In this document: piece by piece, positions 22,606 through 33,479 of the stretch | Layout of the letters: each line of letters begins with the position of its first letter | How positions within the stretch are numbered: position 1 is the stretch's first letter | NCBI GenBank assembly: GCA_030737835.1 | Contig: JAUJYN010000012.1 | Location: forward strand, 6,819,003-6,883,002 | Length of the DNA stretch: 64,000 bases | Direction: 5' to 3' | Origin: Acorus gramineus | Lineage: Eukaryota; Streptophyta; Magnoliopsida; Acorales; Acoraceae | Translations under genes and position numbers: made by a program | Notes under the pieces: model-generated | Seen by the model: the letters and a program-made list of their open reading frames with translations, nothing else | What the model was told of the DNA's origin: nothing | The model's database searches: none

Positions 22606-23791
22606 GACAGTGGCCGCGGCTGTAGTGCGCAACTACGGGCACTGGCTGAGCACGTGCGCGGACAATGTTTGGGCACGACGTGGGCTCGCGCAGGCTTAGC
22701 AGACACGTTCCCGGGTGATCAGGGAGCGGATTGCACGGGATCTTGGGACGCGTTATGGAGGTGTGTCGATGTGCTGGCAAAGCGCGTCCGGGAGCAAGCG
22801 CTCGGAGATCGCGCGCTGTCGCGTGAGCTGGCACTCAGGAGCTGGCACGTATGCGGTTTCAGGATTCGCAAACATGTTTACGCGTCAGGCACTGGGAGAG
22901 CAAGCTGGCACGCACGTGCTTCCGGGGACAGCATGTCAGGATTTGCGGACGCGTTTGTGCATTTGGCACACGGGCACTCGGGCTCGGAGAGGTGGTGCGA
23001 GCACGGCGCGGCAGTGGTAGCGACGCAGCCAAGGCAAGACACGACGCGGTTAGCGCGTGCTGCACGGACAAGGCAGAGCGCGGCGCCGGCTAAACCCAGG
23101 CAAGACCATGTGCGGCACTGAATAGGCAAGGCGGCACACGATACGGACTGGGCAAGGTACGGCGCTCAGGAAGGGAAGCGCGCGTCGCGGGCTGAGCTGT
23201 GCAGGGATGGGTAGGGTGGCGTGCGGCGTGATTGGGCAGGGCACAGCTCTCGGGCAGGAAGGCACGTGGCTCGGGCTGGGCTGCGCACTGCTGGGCAGGG
23301 CACTCAGACTGGACGGCACGCAGCATGGACAGGGCGGCGCTCGGAGTGGGTACGGTAATGCGCAGCGGGCACCGAGCATGCATGGAATGCGTGTCAAGGT
23401 GCACGGGCGGGGCACGAGGCCGTGGCCATACGAGGAAGGTGTGAGGCGAGGAGGTGCATGGGGTGGCGGCTGTTGGCGCGGGAAGTGCATAGTGAGGCAG
23501 CAGTGGGCGAGGAAGGAGCACAGGGAGGCGGCGGTGGGCGCGGAAGGTGCACAGGGAGGTAGAGGTGGCTGCACGGAGGACGCAGAGGTGTGCGTGCCAC
23601 GAGGTGAAGGATTCCGACAGGAGAAAAAAAGAAAAAAAAAATTAAGGGTGACTCTGATACTGTGTTACAATTAGAGAGAGAGATTGAGAATTTTTGTATT
23701 CATTTTAGAGTCTAAGCCTTTTATATATAAGTACACAACAATTATATGTGTAATAGACAACACATATAATGACATAACATATAATCTAACA
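22606..23791 (-). mobile_element. LTR-retroelement fossil: 129-bp LTR plus GC-rich interior
   Basis: On the minus strand, TGTTAGATTATATG to CTCTCTAATTGTAACA (23791 down to 23663) is a 129-bp LTR-like unit with TG...CA ends. It is followed a few bases inside by a sequence like TATCAGAGTC, close to the initiator-tRNA(Met) primer-binding site (TGGTATCAGAGC). The adjoining interior, about 1 kb, is extremely GC-rich with loosely repeated GGGCAGGGC and GCACGGG words and no recognisable gag-pol. The short LTR and non-coding interior recall miniature (TRIM-like) elements. The second LTR is absent. A broken, inactive relic; the long frames in the island on both strands reflect base composition. Confidence 0.55.
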
Positions 23792-24514
23792 GAATCTTGC
23801 TCACAAATATACACCAATGTTTCGTATTTTGGCTCGAAAGCCATAGGACCCTTGAAAATTGGAAAATCATAGAAGTTTCTCACCCCCTTTTTTGGGTTCT
23901 AAAAGTGGATGAAATTCATCAAAACATAATAAAAAAGAGAGTTAAAATGTACCCATATGTAAATAAGGAAGCAAGAATCATGAACAAAAAAAAATCTATG
24001 AAACAAATCTTGTTGGAAGATTTGGGGATTCATCTTTTTTCCTTGGGTGTATAAAAAGTTAAACTTTCAAAAATTAATTTATGTGAATGTATCAGCTTTT
24101 TTCTCCTTGTGAATGTTTTTTTTAAAAAGTAATTTTAAGTCGATAATACAATAAATATTTATGAACTCTTTAGTTTGTATTTCAAATAATATCCTGAAAT
24201 AATGAAAGATGTGATAAATCAAGCACACTAAGACGAGAATATCCAGATCTTAAAAGATATTAAACACAATTCGGCAATAAGAGTTTTTCAGCCAATTGGT
24301 ATAGACATACCCCATCGTTTGATTTTTGCCTTACTCACATATTCATGAAATAAGAATAACAAATAAAAATAATTAAAAAAATTGTGTAAAATGCAATCAG
24401 ATTGTGCACATCATGCATAATTCCATATCATATTTCTGTTTACTTCTTTGTCATCTCCATCTTTACTAGCATCATATTCGTCTCAGAATCATCATTAGGT
24501 GAACCACCAACAAC
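23792..24514. other. Intergenic sequence
   Basis: AT-rich; no supported gene. A stretch near 24440-24514 may be decayed SSRP1 intron or exon leading into copy B, but homology is only convincing from about 24515. Confidence 0.3.
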
Positions 24515-25385
24515 TTTGCAAGTGAAAATTATGTTGTCTTGCATTTTTATGCTAATGACACTGTCGGAGCCAATGAGTTTGTCTCCTTTCCTTAATAGTG
24601 CTATTTTTGGTGTTAATTAATTGTGTTATAACTGCTTCACTTCTTTTTGGTTTCAGATACATTGATAGGTTTAATTTTTCACATTTCCAATTCTAATACA
24701 CACTTCATTGGTAATAAAACTTTATCTGCTATCAAGTTGAGTCCCTAGTTTTATTTACATTGCAGAGGTTATATGTTGAGCTATTAATTAGTTAAATTGT
24801 TTTACTTTCAGGTTTTCATCATGACAACATTACTAATAAGACAGGTGTTGACTCAAGTGGTCACAAACTCCTTGTTACTTTTGAAAATGTTTCATTCTTA
24901 ATCGAGATAGTGGACCCATTGTTAAAATTCTTGTTTCATCATTGTTATTTTTAGAACTGTATGATATTTTTTTCTGTCCATTAACATTTATTTTTTTTTA
25001 GAGAAGCTAACACTATCTTTTGAGTGCAGAGGATACTACAATTTTGAGTTTCCTCTTCAATTCATTTACCTTGAAAAAAGCTATGGAAATTAAGATCTAC
25101 TATAATAATGTGATTCAGATTTTCGTTCTGCTCAAGGTTTGGATATCATTAAATCTACTTGACTTGGATTTCCTTTTATTCTGTTTGCTATTAATCTAGC
25201 TTTTCCTGAATTTTACAAGTCGAAATCATCACGCATCTTTGTTGTTTTATGTTTGTTTCACTATTATTGTATGGTTAACTTAATATGAATTTAATTGTTG
25301 ACATGTGCAGATTGATCAACCCTATACTTTTGTTATTGTATCACATGTGAATTCCACTTAAATAGGAGAAACCTTTCATCAACAT
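24515..25385 (+). pseudogene. SSRP1: SSRP1 pseudogene body (copy B), left arm of palindrome
   Basis: Degenerate exon blocks in SSRP1 order: about 24520-24600 (a match to the QGKNDVTLEFH region), 24655-24770 (DTLIGLIFHISNSN-like, followed by GNKTLSAIKL), 24870-24905 (LLVTFENVSFLI), 25028-25137 (YYNFEFPLQFIYLEK, then KIYYNNVIQIFVLLK) and 25311-25385 (IDQPYTFVIVSHVNST). Stops interrupt several blocks, for example within the 25028 exon and after VNST. AG acceptors and GT donors are partly recognisable. Copy B is cut off after the PHTFVV exon by the palindrome centre. It is a mirror image of copy C at roughly 75-80 percent identity by eye. Confidence 0.75.
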
Positions 25386-26270
25386 ATGGTGGGTAAAAGT
25401 GCAAAACAATCACTAGACAATGCATCACAATTTGTTGGAAAAAATTTCTCCCATTTGAATAGAATTCACAAATGATACAACAACAAAAATATGAGACTGA
25501 TTAGTCTGCATACCACAACAATAAAAGTTATATTAAGTTATCCATACAAAAATAGTGAAAAAAAAAGATGCGTGATGATTTCTAGGAAAAAAAAACTAGA
25601 TTACTACCACGTAACAAAAAAAAAAGAAATTCAAGTCAAGTAGATTTATGGTATTTAAACCTTGAGCAATCCGAATCACGTTAGTATAGTAAACCTTAAA
25701 AGTCCATAGCTTTTTCTCGAAGATGTATAAATCAAAAATGAAGCTTAACATTGTAATGTTTTCTAACACTTAAAAGATAGTGTTAGCTTCTCAAAAAAAT
25801 AGATAAATATTTATAGATTGAAAAAGACATCATACAATTCTAAAAATAATAATGATGGGAAAGTAATTTTAACAATGGGTCCACAAATGAAAACATTTTC
25901 AATACTAACAAAGAGTTTGTCACCACTTGAGTCAACATTTATCTTATTGACAATGATGTCACAATGAAAAACCTAAAAAATAAAATAATTTAACTAATAA
26001 ATAGCTCAACATTGTTATAACATCTCAATGTAAATAAAACTATACACTCACCTCGGCAGCAGATTGAGTTTTATTACCAACGAAAGGTGGATTAGAATTG
26101 GGAATGTGAAAAGTTAAACCTACCAATGTATCTGTCTGAAACCAAAGAAAAGCAGTTAGAATACAATTAATTAATCCCAAAAATAGCACCATTAAGGAAA
26201 GGAGACAATCTCATTGACTCCAGCAATGTCATTAGCATGAAAATGAAAGGTAACATCATTTTTCCCTTGC
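24515..26270. repeat. Old inverted duplication of SSRP1 gene bodies
   Basis: Left arm 24515-25385 and right arm about 25436-26270 are reverse complements, with a 50-bp loop. Matching landmarks include GTGTTGACTCAAGTGG (left) against CCACTTGAGTCAACAT (right), and TGTTGAGCTATTAATTAG against CTAATAAATAGCTCAACA. Both exon and intron sequence is mirrored, so genomic DNA was duplicated, not an mRNA. Confidence 0.8.
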
Positions 26271-27415
26271 ACTTCTGCTTTAGATATATCCCATAAAGGT
26301 ATTTCAAAAGACAGTTTTGATTCAATGAAAAATGTCAATATGTTCCCTGCAAACACTCACAACAGCAACAAAATAAAAACAATGAAACACAACAACAGTA
26401 TAAGAATCAAAACTGACCATCCAATTATACATCGCCCCAATTATGGCCATTGACACTGTGTTCTTTTTGTTCCAATTCAATACCTCCTAAATGCGCCAAA
26501 TTCTCCCGTGAAACTCAACATACAAAAAACAAACAAAATTTTAATGACTCTAAAAATCAAATAAAATTTGGAAATTAAATAAAGATTTAATGATTTAAAA
26601 TCTTATTCGGATTAAAATTTTGAACTTTAACGTCTAGTTTGGGGGGGGAGGGGGGGAGGGCGGGTAAATTTTGGGATAAAGGTATAATTGTGATGATAAA
26701 CATAATCACAAATTACTCCAAATTTTTTCAAATATAAAAAAAAATACTCCAATTAGATATCTCAAATGATGTATCGTACTGAACATATAAATGTAAAATC
26801 CATATATCCATCCTAATGATAGATCATACATATTACGAAAATATCTAATTATCTCCATGCTTTATTTGTATTTATTCTATATGATTAGCGAATGCATATG
26901 TACCATACCCTAATATTTCCCATACATGAGCATTTTCACCATATTTATCATACATTAGTACATGAGCATTGTCACTATGGTGATAAATGGAGTTAGAACA
27001 ACTAATTTCATTTATTATAAAAATAAATTGGGATAACGTATAGACAGTTGTTTTGCTTTTGAAGTGAAAACTAGAATATTTTATTCCACCTAAAAACTAG
27101 AATAATATTATCTCCACTTTATGCCCTGATTCCAACAAATATTTTTTTATCCCTTAAAGATTAGGTGTCTAAGGTGATCCCAAATCATATTAATAAAGGC
27201 TTGGATTATAATTTAATGATTAACAAGAGTATTTACAACGAAAAGGTCAATGGATCAAACCTCTTGGTTGAAAATCAAAATTAGATAATGTGCTTTGACA
27301 CCAAGTTGTAAACTCCTGGTAATCTTCAACCAAAAAATACTTAAGATGTCAAGTTCGTCAACTTCAACAACATTCCCACCTCCCTGTTCCTCCAATCAAC
27401 ACATCCTTATTGCAA
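25400..27415 (-). pseudogene. SSRP1: SSRP1 pseudogene body (copy C)
   Basis: Minus-strand blocks from high to low coordinates: about 27415-27240 (QGGGNVVEVDELDIL, then TRSLQLGVKAHY), 26495-26420 (IELEQKEHSVNGHNWGDV), 26345-26190 (GNILTFFIESKLSFEIPL, then QGKNDVTFHFHANDIAG), 26140-26050 (DTLVGLTFHIPNSN, then PPFVGNKTQSAAE with a GTGAGT donor), 25960-25900 (remnant of VTFE-VS), 25790-25680 (remnant of the YNVELHL exon) and 25500-25400 (TNQSHIFVVVSFVNSIQMG). These cover the N-terminal half of SSRP1, including the dimerisation domain missing from copy A. Stops are present, for example after NWGDV. Together with the minus-strand first exon at 33417-33476 this may be one broken gene with a long first intron. 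Confidence 0.78.
26521..27230. mobile_element. Probable decayed Tourist-like MITE within SSRP1 copy C intron
   Basis: CGTCTAGTTTGGGG at 26630 followed by GGGATAAAGG, and TTTTTATCCCTTAAAGATTAGG near 27145, resemble the ends of the MITE at 17213. The TIRs are diverged and a guanine run (26641-26664) has expanded just inside the left end. Limits are uncertain. The element would lie in the intron between the first two body exons of copy C. Confidence 0.4.
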
Positions 27416-28808
27416 TGTAAGTTCTCTAGTATTCTGAAATTCAACATGCAAAAAGCAAACAAAATTATAGTGAGACTCTAAAAATCAAATAAATTTTGAA
27501 ATTCAAATAAAGATTTAATGATTTGAAACATATTCAGATTAATGAATGTGAAGCTCTTTAATTTCATTAGAAACTCTTCATCCTTTTAAATCACCTTTTG
27601 AAATTATCATGTCTTCATTTATTTCTAAAATAAAGAATCATACAGAACTTTCACATGAGACAGTGATAATTTCAAAAGGATGTTATCATATTCATTCTTT
27701 TGGATATGCCTAAACTATTTGATCACACCCAAGTTCACCAGAATCAATACTTCAAAAAGAGTGGTGCCTCCACAAAAAATCCATATTTTAAAATTTTAAA
27801 AATATCTAAAATATTTCAGACAGGAATATGATAATATACAATTCAAATATTATATTCGTATCTGAAAATTATTTTATATTATTATTTATTATATTAAAAT
27901 ATTTATATTTTTAGGATTAGTATGAGTTTTTATCTTTATTTATTATACTTTAAACCATGTAATATACTTATAATTTTTATAAATTTATATTTTATGTTAG
28001 GTAATTATTAGATTTTTATATATTTCATATATTAGATATATCATTTTTATTTTTCAGATATTTTAGATAATTATATGAATCTGAATTCTTAGATAAGATG
28101 CGAATACTTAATATAAATATTTTTGAATAAGTACTATCTGATACGCATCCGCTCAATTGCGAGACCACTAGTTCTCTACCTCTCCGACGTCCGATGACGG
28201 TACAAGGCACTGGGGGAGGTGGAGAACGGACGGTTGTGAGGTGAGGAAAAGGAGGGTGGGGTGAGAAGTCCAGATATGGATCGTGGATTTCGATGTGGGA
28301 CAAATATGAAAATGAGGAGGAGAAGAGGAGTCGGTGGGGGTGGCTTTGCTTCGGTGGAGGCTGTTTAAATAATAAGTTTTCTTGTAAGGATAGGATAGGA
28401 ACCAGATATTCTGACAACCCAACCTTTCCCAACCCTATCCGTCCAAAACTTCCTGTGATTACATGTTCTGCTTTGATTGGTTTAATATGTGTTGAAAGAT
28501 ATCTTTATCTTTAAAGGGATTTACCATGTATATCCTTTTAAAATTTAATATTTAGTTTTATATATTCTATTAAAAATAAGCAATTTATGTGAATTTCATT
28601 GTAAAGTTTAAGAATGATACATATTACCAATCATGTTAAGATCTATTATATTTTGGATTATATTGATATTAAAATCATTTAAATTGAAAGAGAAAAAAAA
28701 ATCAAAATACCCATTATTTTCTCTCTTTTAAATATTTTGTTTCAAAAAAAGAATATTTAATTGTAAAATTGATAAATTATTATTTTTTAAATCCATCTAA
28801 AATTAACA

Positions 28809-28841
<33 letters not shown>

Positions 28842-28990
28842 CTTTAAAAAAAACTTCTTATTGTACTTTAATTGACTAAAAATAATCACATATTAATTTT
28901 ATAAATATTATATTAAGGTTATTTATGTTAAAATATGTTAAATGATATCAATATCTTACCTTTAAAAAAAATTAATGAGATATATATCTC
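27416..28990. other. Intergenic or ancestral intron sequence
   Basis: AT-rich, ending in a TA microsatellite (about 28814-28840). A GC-richer patch at 28140-28440 holds a 135-aa minus-strand frame of proline- and serine-rich, low-complexity character with no recognised family. I do not call it a gene. Confidence 0.35.
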
Positions 28991-28996
28991 GTATAA

Positions 28997-30268
28997 CCAG
29001 GGACGGAGCCAGGAATTAGAATAAGGGGGGGCCACATATAATAGAATTAAACTAAAAGAAAAAAAAATTCTAATATAAAAATATGATATGATAATTTAAG
29101 ACAAAATTATGTCAAAAGTCAAGCGATTCATAAAATCAATGCATAAATACATATTTAATCAATGTTTTTAATTTAATACCCACAAAAAAGAAAGAGAGAA
29201 AAGTTCTATTCAGATTATAGACAGCTAAGTAATGTACCATCACAAAAAAAAAAAAAAAAGAGTATTTCTTGGAATGCACCATCACCACCTAAAATAAAAC
29301 AAACACATATCATCACCACAAAATTTCTTCATTAACCATTAATCAATTCATTGGCTAACAGAATTCCTAAAGAAATTTACTAACAATTTTTTCTGGATCT
29401 AAAAACATCATCTCCTTCCAAAGGGTTACATAATTTGTTCTAACTTCTACATAGATCTAAAAACAATTGAATCTCATTTGTTATAAATTTTTCAATGTCA
29501 GATTCTCTTCCTCTCTTCAACTCTCTGGTCCCAAACATCAAAACAATTAAATAAATATAAAAAAATTTCAAATAAAATTTATACATTTTTTAAAGAAAAT
29601 ATTTTAAAAAATTCAATATAACAAGTAACACAATAAAGAGATTCAATTCCAAATTAACAAATCATGCGATAATAAACAAAAATTAAACATAACAAAGAAT
29701 AAATAAATAAATAATCAATTATATAACAAATAAACTATGTAAGTATGTATAATATATAAATAAATAAATAAAAAGCCTGAGAAAGAGAGACTGACGCGTT
29801 GCAGAGGACGCAATTTGAAAAGCTTAATGTTGCATATGGTGCTGCATATGGTGCTGGTGAGAAAAGTCAATAGGGTTTTTGTTTCTTTTTTTAGTTTTTT
29901 TTAGGGCATTCATTGAATGGCCCACGTAATGTTTTTTTTGTGGAGTGTTGATATACTTAGTTTTTTTTTCAGTTGAAAACACAGTCTTATATATCACATT
30001 AAAAATCTAGTGAAGCATATATCTCGTTAGATGTTGTATATACTACATTAAATATTTTCTTACACTTATTAAAAATAGCTTCATTCAATTCGAAATGGTG
30101 CAATATGCATTTTTTATTAAAGCATATACTTTATTAGATGATGTTTATTATTTAAAAATAAATAAAAACATGTGAGGTCTGAGTTTTGATTGGTGAATGT
30201 GACTTTAGTCTAACATTTTCTTTTTTTGGGTTTGCTTAGGGGGCCCGGGCCCCACCCTGTCTCCCTCA
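28997..30268. mobile_element. Probable non-autonomous DNA transposon, about 1.27 kb
   Basis: The left end CCAGGGACGGAGCCAGGAAT with GGGGGGGCCACA is a very common plant transposon end. The right end has GGGGGCCCGGGCCCCACCC followed by TGTCTCCCTC, a diverged inverted copy. The interior is AT-rich without frames and carries part of the dispersed repeat seen at 8690 (29945-30225). No clear target duplication; a TG/TA microsatellite follows the right end. Confidence 0.5.
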
Positions 30269-30269
30269 A

Positions 30270-30300
<31 letters not shown>

Positions 30301-30474
30301 TTTTTATTGAATTTCTAATGATGTATAAAAATAACTAAGTATAAGTGAATTTTTTTTTTTAATCTGAATTAAATGAGGCCGGTCAAATCGGGCTACTAGG
30401 GTGGCAAGTTATAGGGTTTGGACCTAGATCGTTTGGGGCGGGCGGCCAAAGGAGGTGGGGGTGGTGGGGGGAGG

Positions 30475-31100
30475 AAGGTTTTATACTCAATCTTTTTATA
30501 GTCCAAAATACAGTCTCATATATATAGTTAGAAATCAAATGAAGAATATACATTCTTAGAAATCAAGTGAAAAATATACATCATTAGATGAGATATATAT
30601 CTCATTAAATCCTTTTTAACATTTACTAAAAATTGATTCACTTAACTCAAAATTGAGCGTTATACACTTTTCATCAAAGTAATACATTTTAAATGATGTT
30701 AGGCTATTTTTTTTTAAAAGAAAAACATACGTGTGGTTTACGTTATGAATGGTAAAAAGCAATGGGTCAAACATTTTCCTTTTTTTGTTATTTCAATTCA
30801 TGCCATAGGTACTGGGTTAGATTAATCTAGCTCTCTCTATTAAATTATAAAAATTAAACCATATGCATTAAATTCCTTTGATATATATTTTATTTTTCTC
30901 TAAATATGTGAATTTCATTTTAAGAAAATATAAAATATATTGACAGCTAGATAAATTGTTGTCCTAATATTTTTCAGTTTTTTTATTACTATAACATGCA
31001 GAATGTTAGGAAATTTATTCCAGTCCATTTTGCAATAGTAACATTGTAATTTTTTTTTTTTAAGAAATACGTCTATCTAATAAATATATATATTTTTCAT
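30475..31100. repeat. Left member of a 0.5-kb diverged direct repeat
   Basis: About 30590-31100 resembles 34160-34625 in the same orientation. Shared landmarks are GGGTTAGATTAA, GATAAATTGTTGTCC, AATGTTAGGAAATTTA and TAAGAAATACGTCTAT. The two copies flank the young SSRP1 palindrome. The first part (30475-30785) is also a member of the dispersed repeat family seen at 8690. Confidence 0.6.
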
Positions 31101-31916
31101 AAATAATGAAATATCTACTTGAATTAATGGAATGTATATATTTTTCTAGCTTTGTATATGTACGAAACTGGGGAAATTATATCTAGATTAGCATTGCATG
31201 GACCATTAAGCATGTCAGCTGCCTAATTGTAATTTAATCCATGTGGTTAGTTTGACAAGATGATAAAAAAAAAATAGAGGAAAAGTTATCTGAATTTTAA
31301 GGACTTATTGTGAGGGTCTAATGTTGCATGGACTTATTATTATTATGGAGATAGGGTCAGGAACCCTAATTAATTTTTCCTAAAATAAATGATAATTATA
31401 AAAATTATAAATACTTCATATTCATTAAATTAATCGAGAATATGCATACAAAAATTTATATAAGACATCATATAAGATTAATGAATGATACCACATAACA
31501 ATAACACGAAATTTTAGTTTGACAATGAATTAAGGTTTTGATGATAAATTGTGTTAGGTTTAGAGTATAAAAAGATTCTTTAATTTTGTCCTTACTCACG
31601 TTGTCAAAATTTGAAAAAAAAAATGGGGATAAATGTTATTCCAGTCTTTGGGTAAAAAAAAAATTCCTCATTTTTATTTTAATTTCAAAACAATTGTTTG
31701 TATTTTATCTCGATTTTTTTTTTTATATCAAACGAAATAAATTGTTATCTCCCACTTATCTTTACAATTACGTCTTATTCCACCACTTATCGTCTTAGAG
31801 AAGAGAGTTTATAAGAACATCTGGAGAACATCTAACACAACCTCGTCTGTTAATGTTAACGAGTGTGTATCATTGAAATTGACAAATTTGAATAACAACA
31901 AAATGAATAGGTTTTT
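31101..31916. other. AT-rich flank of the palindrome
   Basis: No gene seen. The inverted-repeat homology begins at about 31917 (GACGTGACGCGTCAGTT). Confidence 0.35.
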
Positions 31917-32356
31917 CGACGTGACGCGTCAGTTAAATAAATAAAAAAGAAAAAAATAAGTGGGTTGGGTGGGCCCCACGAGTCGAGTCAGTCACGGACC
32001 AAGATAAGAGACCCTTGAAATACAACTCTTCTTTCGTCTTCTTTTTCGTTTTCTTTAGTGAGACACAGAAAAACCATCTGTAACATTTTTTTTTTTTTTG
32101 AAGAAAACATGAAGCTCTCTTTACAGGCCCGTGAAACTCTGTATATGTACACATTTGTTCTTTCAGAAATCTTTTCTTTTCATTGAAATCAAGATTCGTG
32201 AATTCGATCAGAAATTCTTCCGCTCTCTAATGTATGCATCGTCTCTGATTCTCTCTCTAGTGTTTTCGATTGAATCCTCTGATTCTCTTTGTAGTGTATT
32301 TTGAAGCCTCTGATTCTCTCTCTCTTTTCAGTCTTCCACGAGTGATCAAGGTGAGA

Positions 32357-32410
32357 ATTGCTGACGAAATCGTAATCAACGACATCGTCCTCACTGGACG
32401 CGGCTGGAAG
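32357..32410 (+). pseudogene. SSRP1: SSRP1 first coding exon, plus-strand arm
   Basis: The exon reads ADEIVINDIVLTGRGWK after an ATT where the other arm has the ATG, and ends with an intact GTACTC donor. It matches the SSRP1 N-terminus (MADGH-FNNISLGGRGG). The start codon is lost and a Trp replaces Gly of the GRGG motif. No second exon follows on this strand before the palindrome centre, so it is an isolated exon. Confidence 0.75.
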
Positions 32411-33416
32411 GTACTCTCTCTAGAGTTTGTTTAATCTGTGCGAGATTATAAGTGTTTTTTGGTTTTTAGGGTTTGCTTGTCTTTTTAGGGTTTATATTGA
32501 AGATGAATCAGCGATTTCGTTTTGAAAAAAATTTGTGAATCGTGATTGTAACTTTGCATTGACTAATAAGCAACGTTGTTTTCAATTTGAGTGAAATTTG
32601 TGATTTTTTTTAGTGAAATGTTTTATTTTGTGTTATAATTTTATAATGTTGAAGATACTCTCTCTCTAGAGTTTGCTTAATCTGTGCGGGGATTGTACGT
32701 GTTTTTAGGGTTTGTATGTCTTTTTAGGGTTTATATTGAAGATGCATCAGCGATTTCTTTTTGAAAAAAATTTGTGAGTTGTGATTGCAACTTTGCATTG
32801 ACTAATAAGCATCGTTGTTTCCAATTTGAGTGAAATTTGTGATTTTTTTTAGTGAAATGTTTTATAAGTCCTCAACCCCTCTCTACCAAAAGACAAGGTG
32901 TCATTTTAGGGTTTATATTGAAATGTTTTATCTTCAACACAAAATAAAAGCATTTCACTAAAAAAAATCACAAATTTCACTGAAATTGGAAACAACGATG
33001 CTTATTAGTCAATGCAACGTTGCAATCACGACTCACAAATTTTTTTCAAAAGGAAATCGCTGATGCATCTTCAATATAAACCCTAAAAAGACATACAAAC
33101 CCTAAAACCTAAAAACACGTACAATCCCACACAGATTAAGCAAACTCTAGAGAGAGAGTACCTTCAACATTATAAAATTATAACACAAAATAAAACATTT
33201 CACTAAAAAAAATCACAAATTTCACTCAAATTGAAAACAACGTTGCTTATTAGTCAATGCAAAGTTACAATCACGACTCACAAATTTTTTTCAAAACGAA
33301 ATCGCTGATTCATGTTCAATATAAACCCTAAAAACCCTAAAAAGATAAGCAAACCCTAAAAACCAAAAAACACTTATAATCTCGCACAGATTAAACAAAC
33401 TCTAGAGAGAGAGTAT

Positions 33417-33476
33417 CTTCCCGCCGCGTCCAGTGAGGACGATGTGGTTGATTACGATTTCGTCAGCCATTCTCAT
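33417..33476 (-). pseudogene. SSRP1: SSRP1 first coding exon, minus-strand arm
   Basis: Minus-strand ATG codons at 33476 and 33470 start MRMADEIVINHIVLTGRGGK, a good match to the plant SSRP1 N-terminus with the GRGG motif intact. The donor position reads AAG|ATACTC, so the GT seen in the other arm is AT here. The next SSRP1 exon on this strand is at 27415, 6 kb away, which suggests the two once formed one gene. Confidence 0.75.
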
Positions 33477-33479
33477 CTT

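Noticed and set aside
22535-23674. Multiple long frames (up to 176 aa) on both strands in the GC-rich island
   Set aside because: Overlapping frames on all strands with Ala/Arg/Pro-rich low-complexity products are expected from GC composition; none shows a domain.
28025-28432. 135-aa minus-strand frame
   Set aside because: Pro/Ser-rich start followed by AT-driven Ile/Asn/Lys tail, no recognised family, and no flanking splice or promoter logic.
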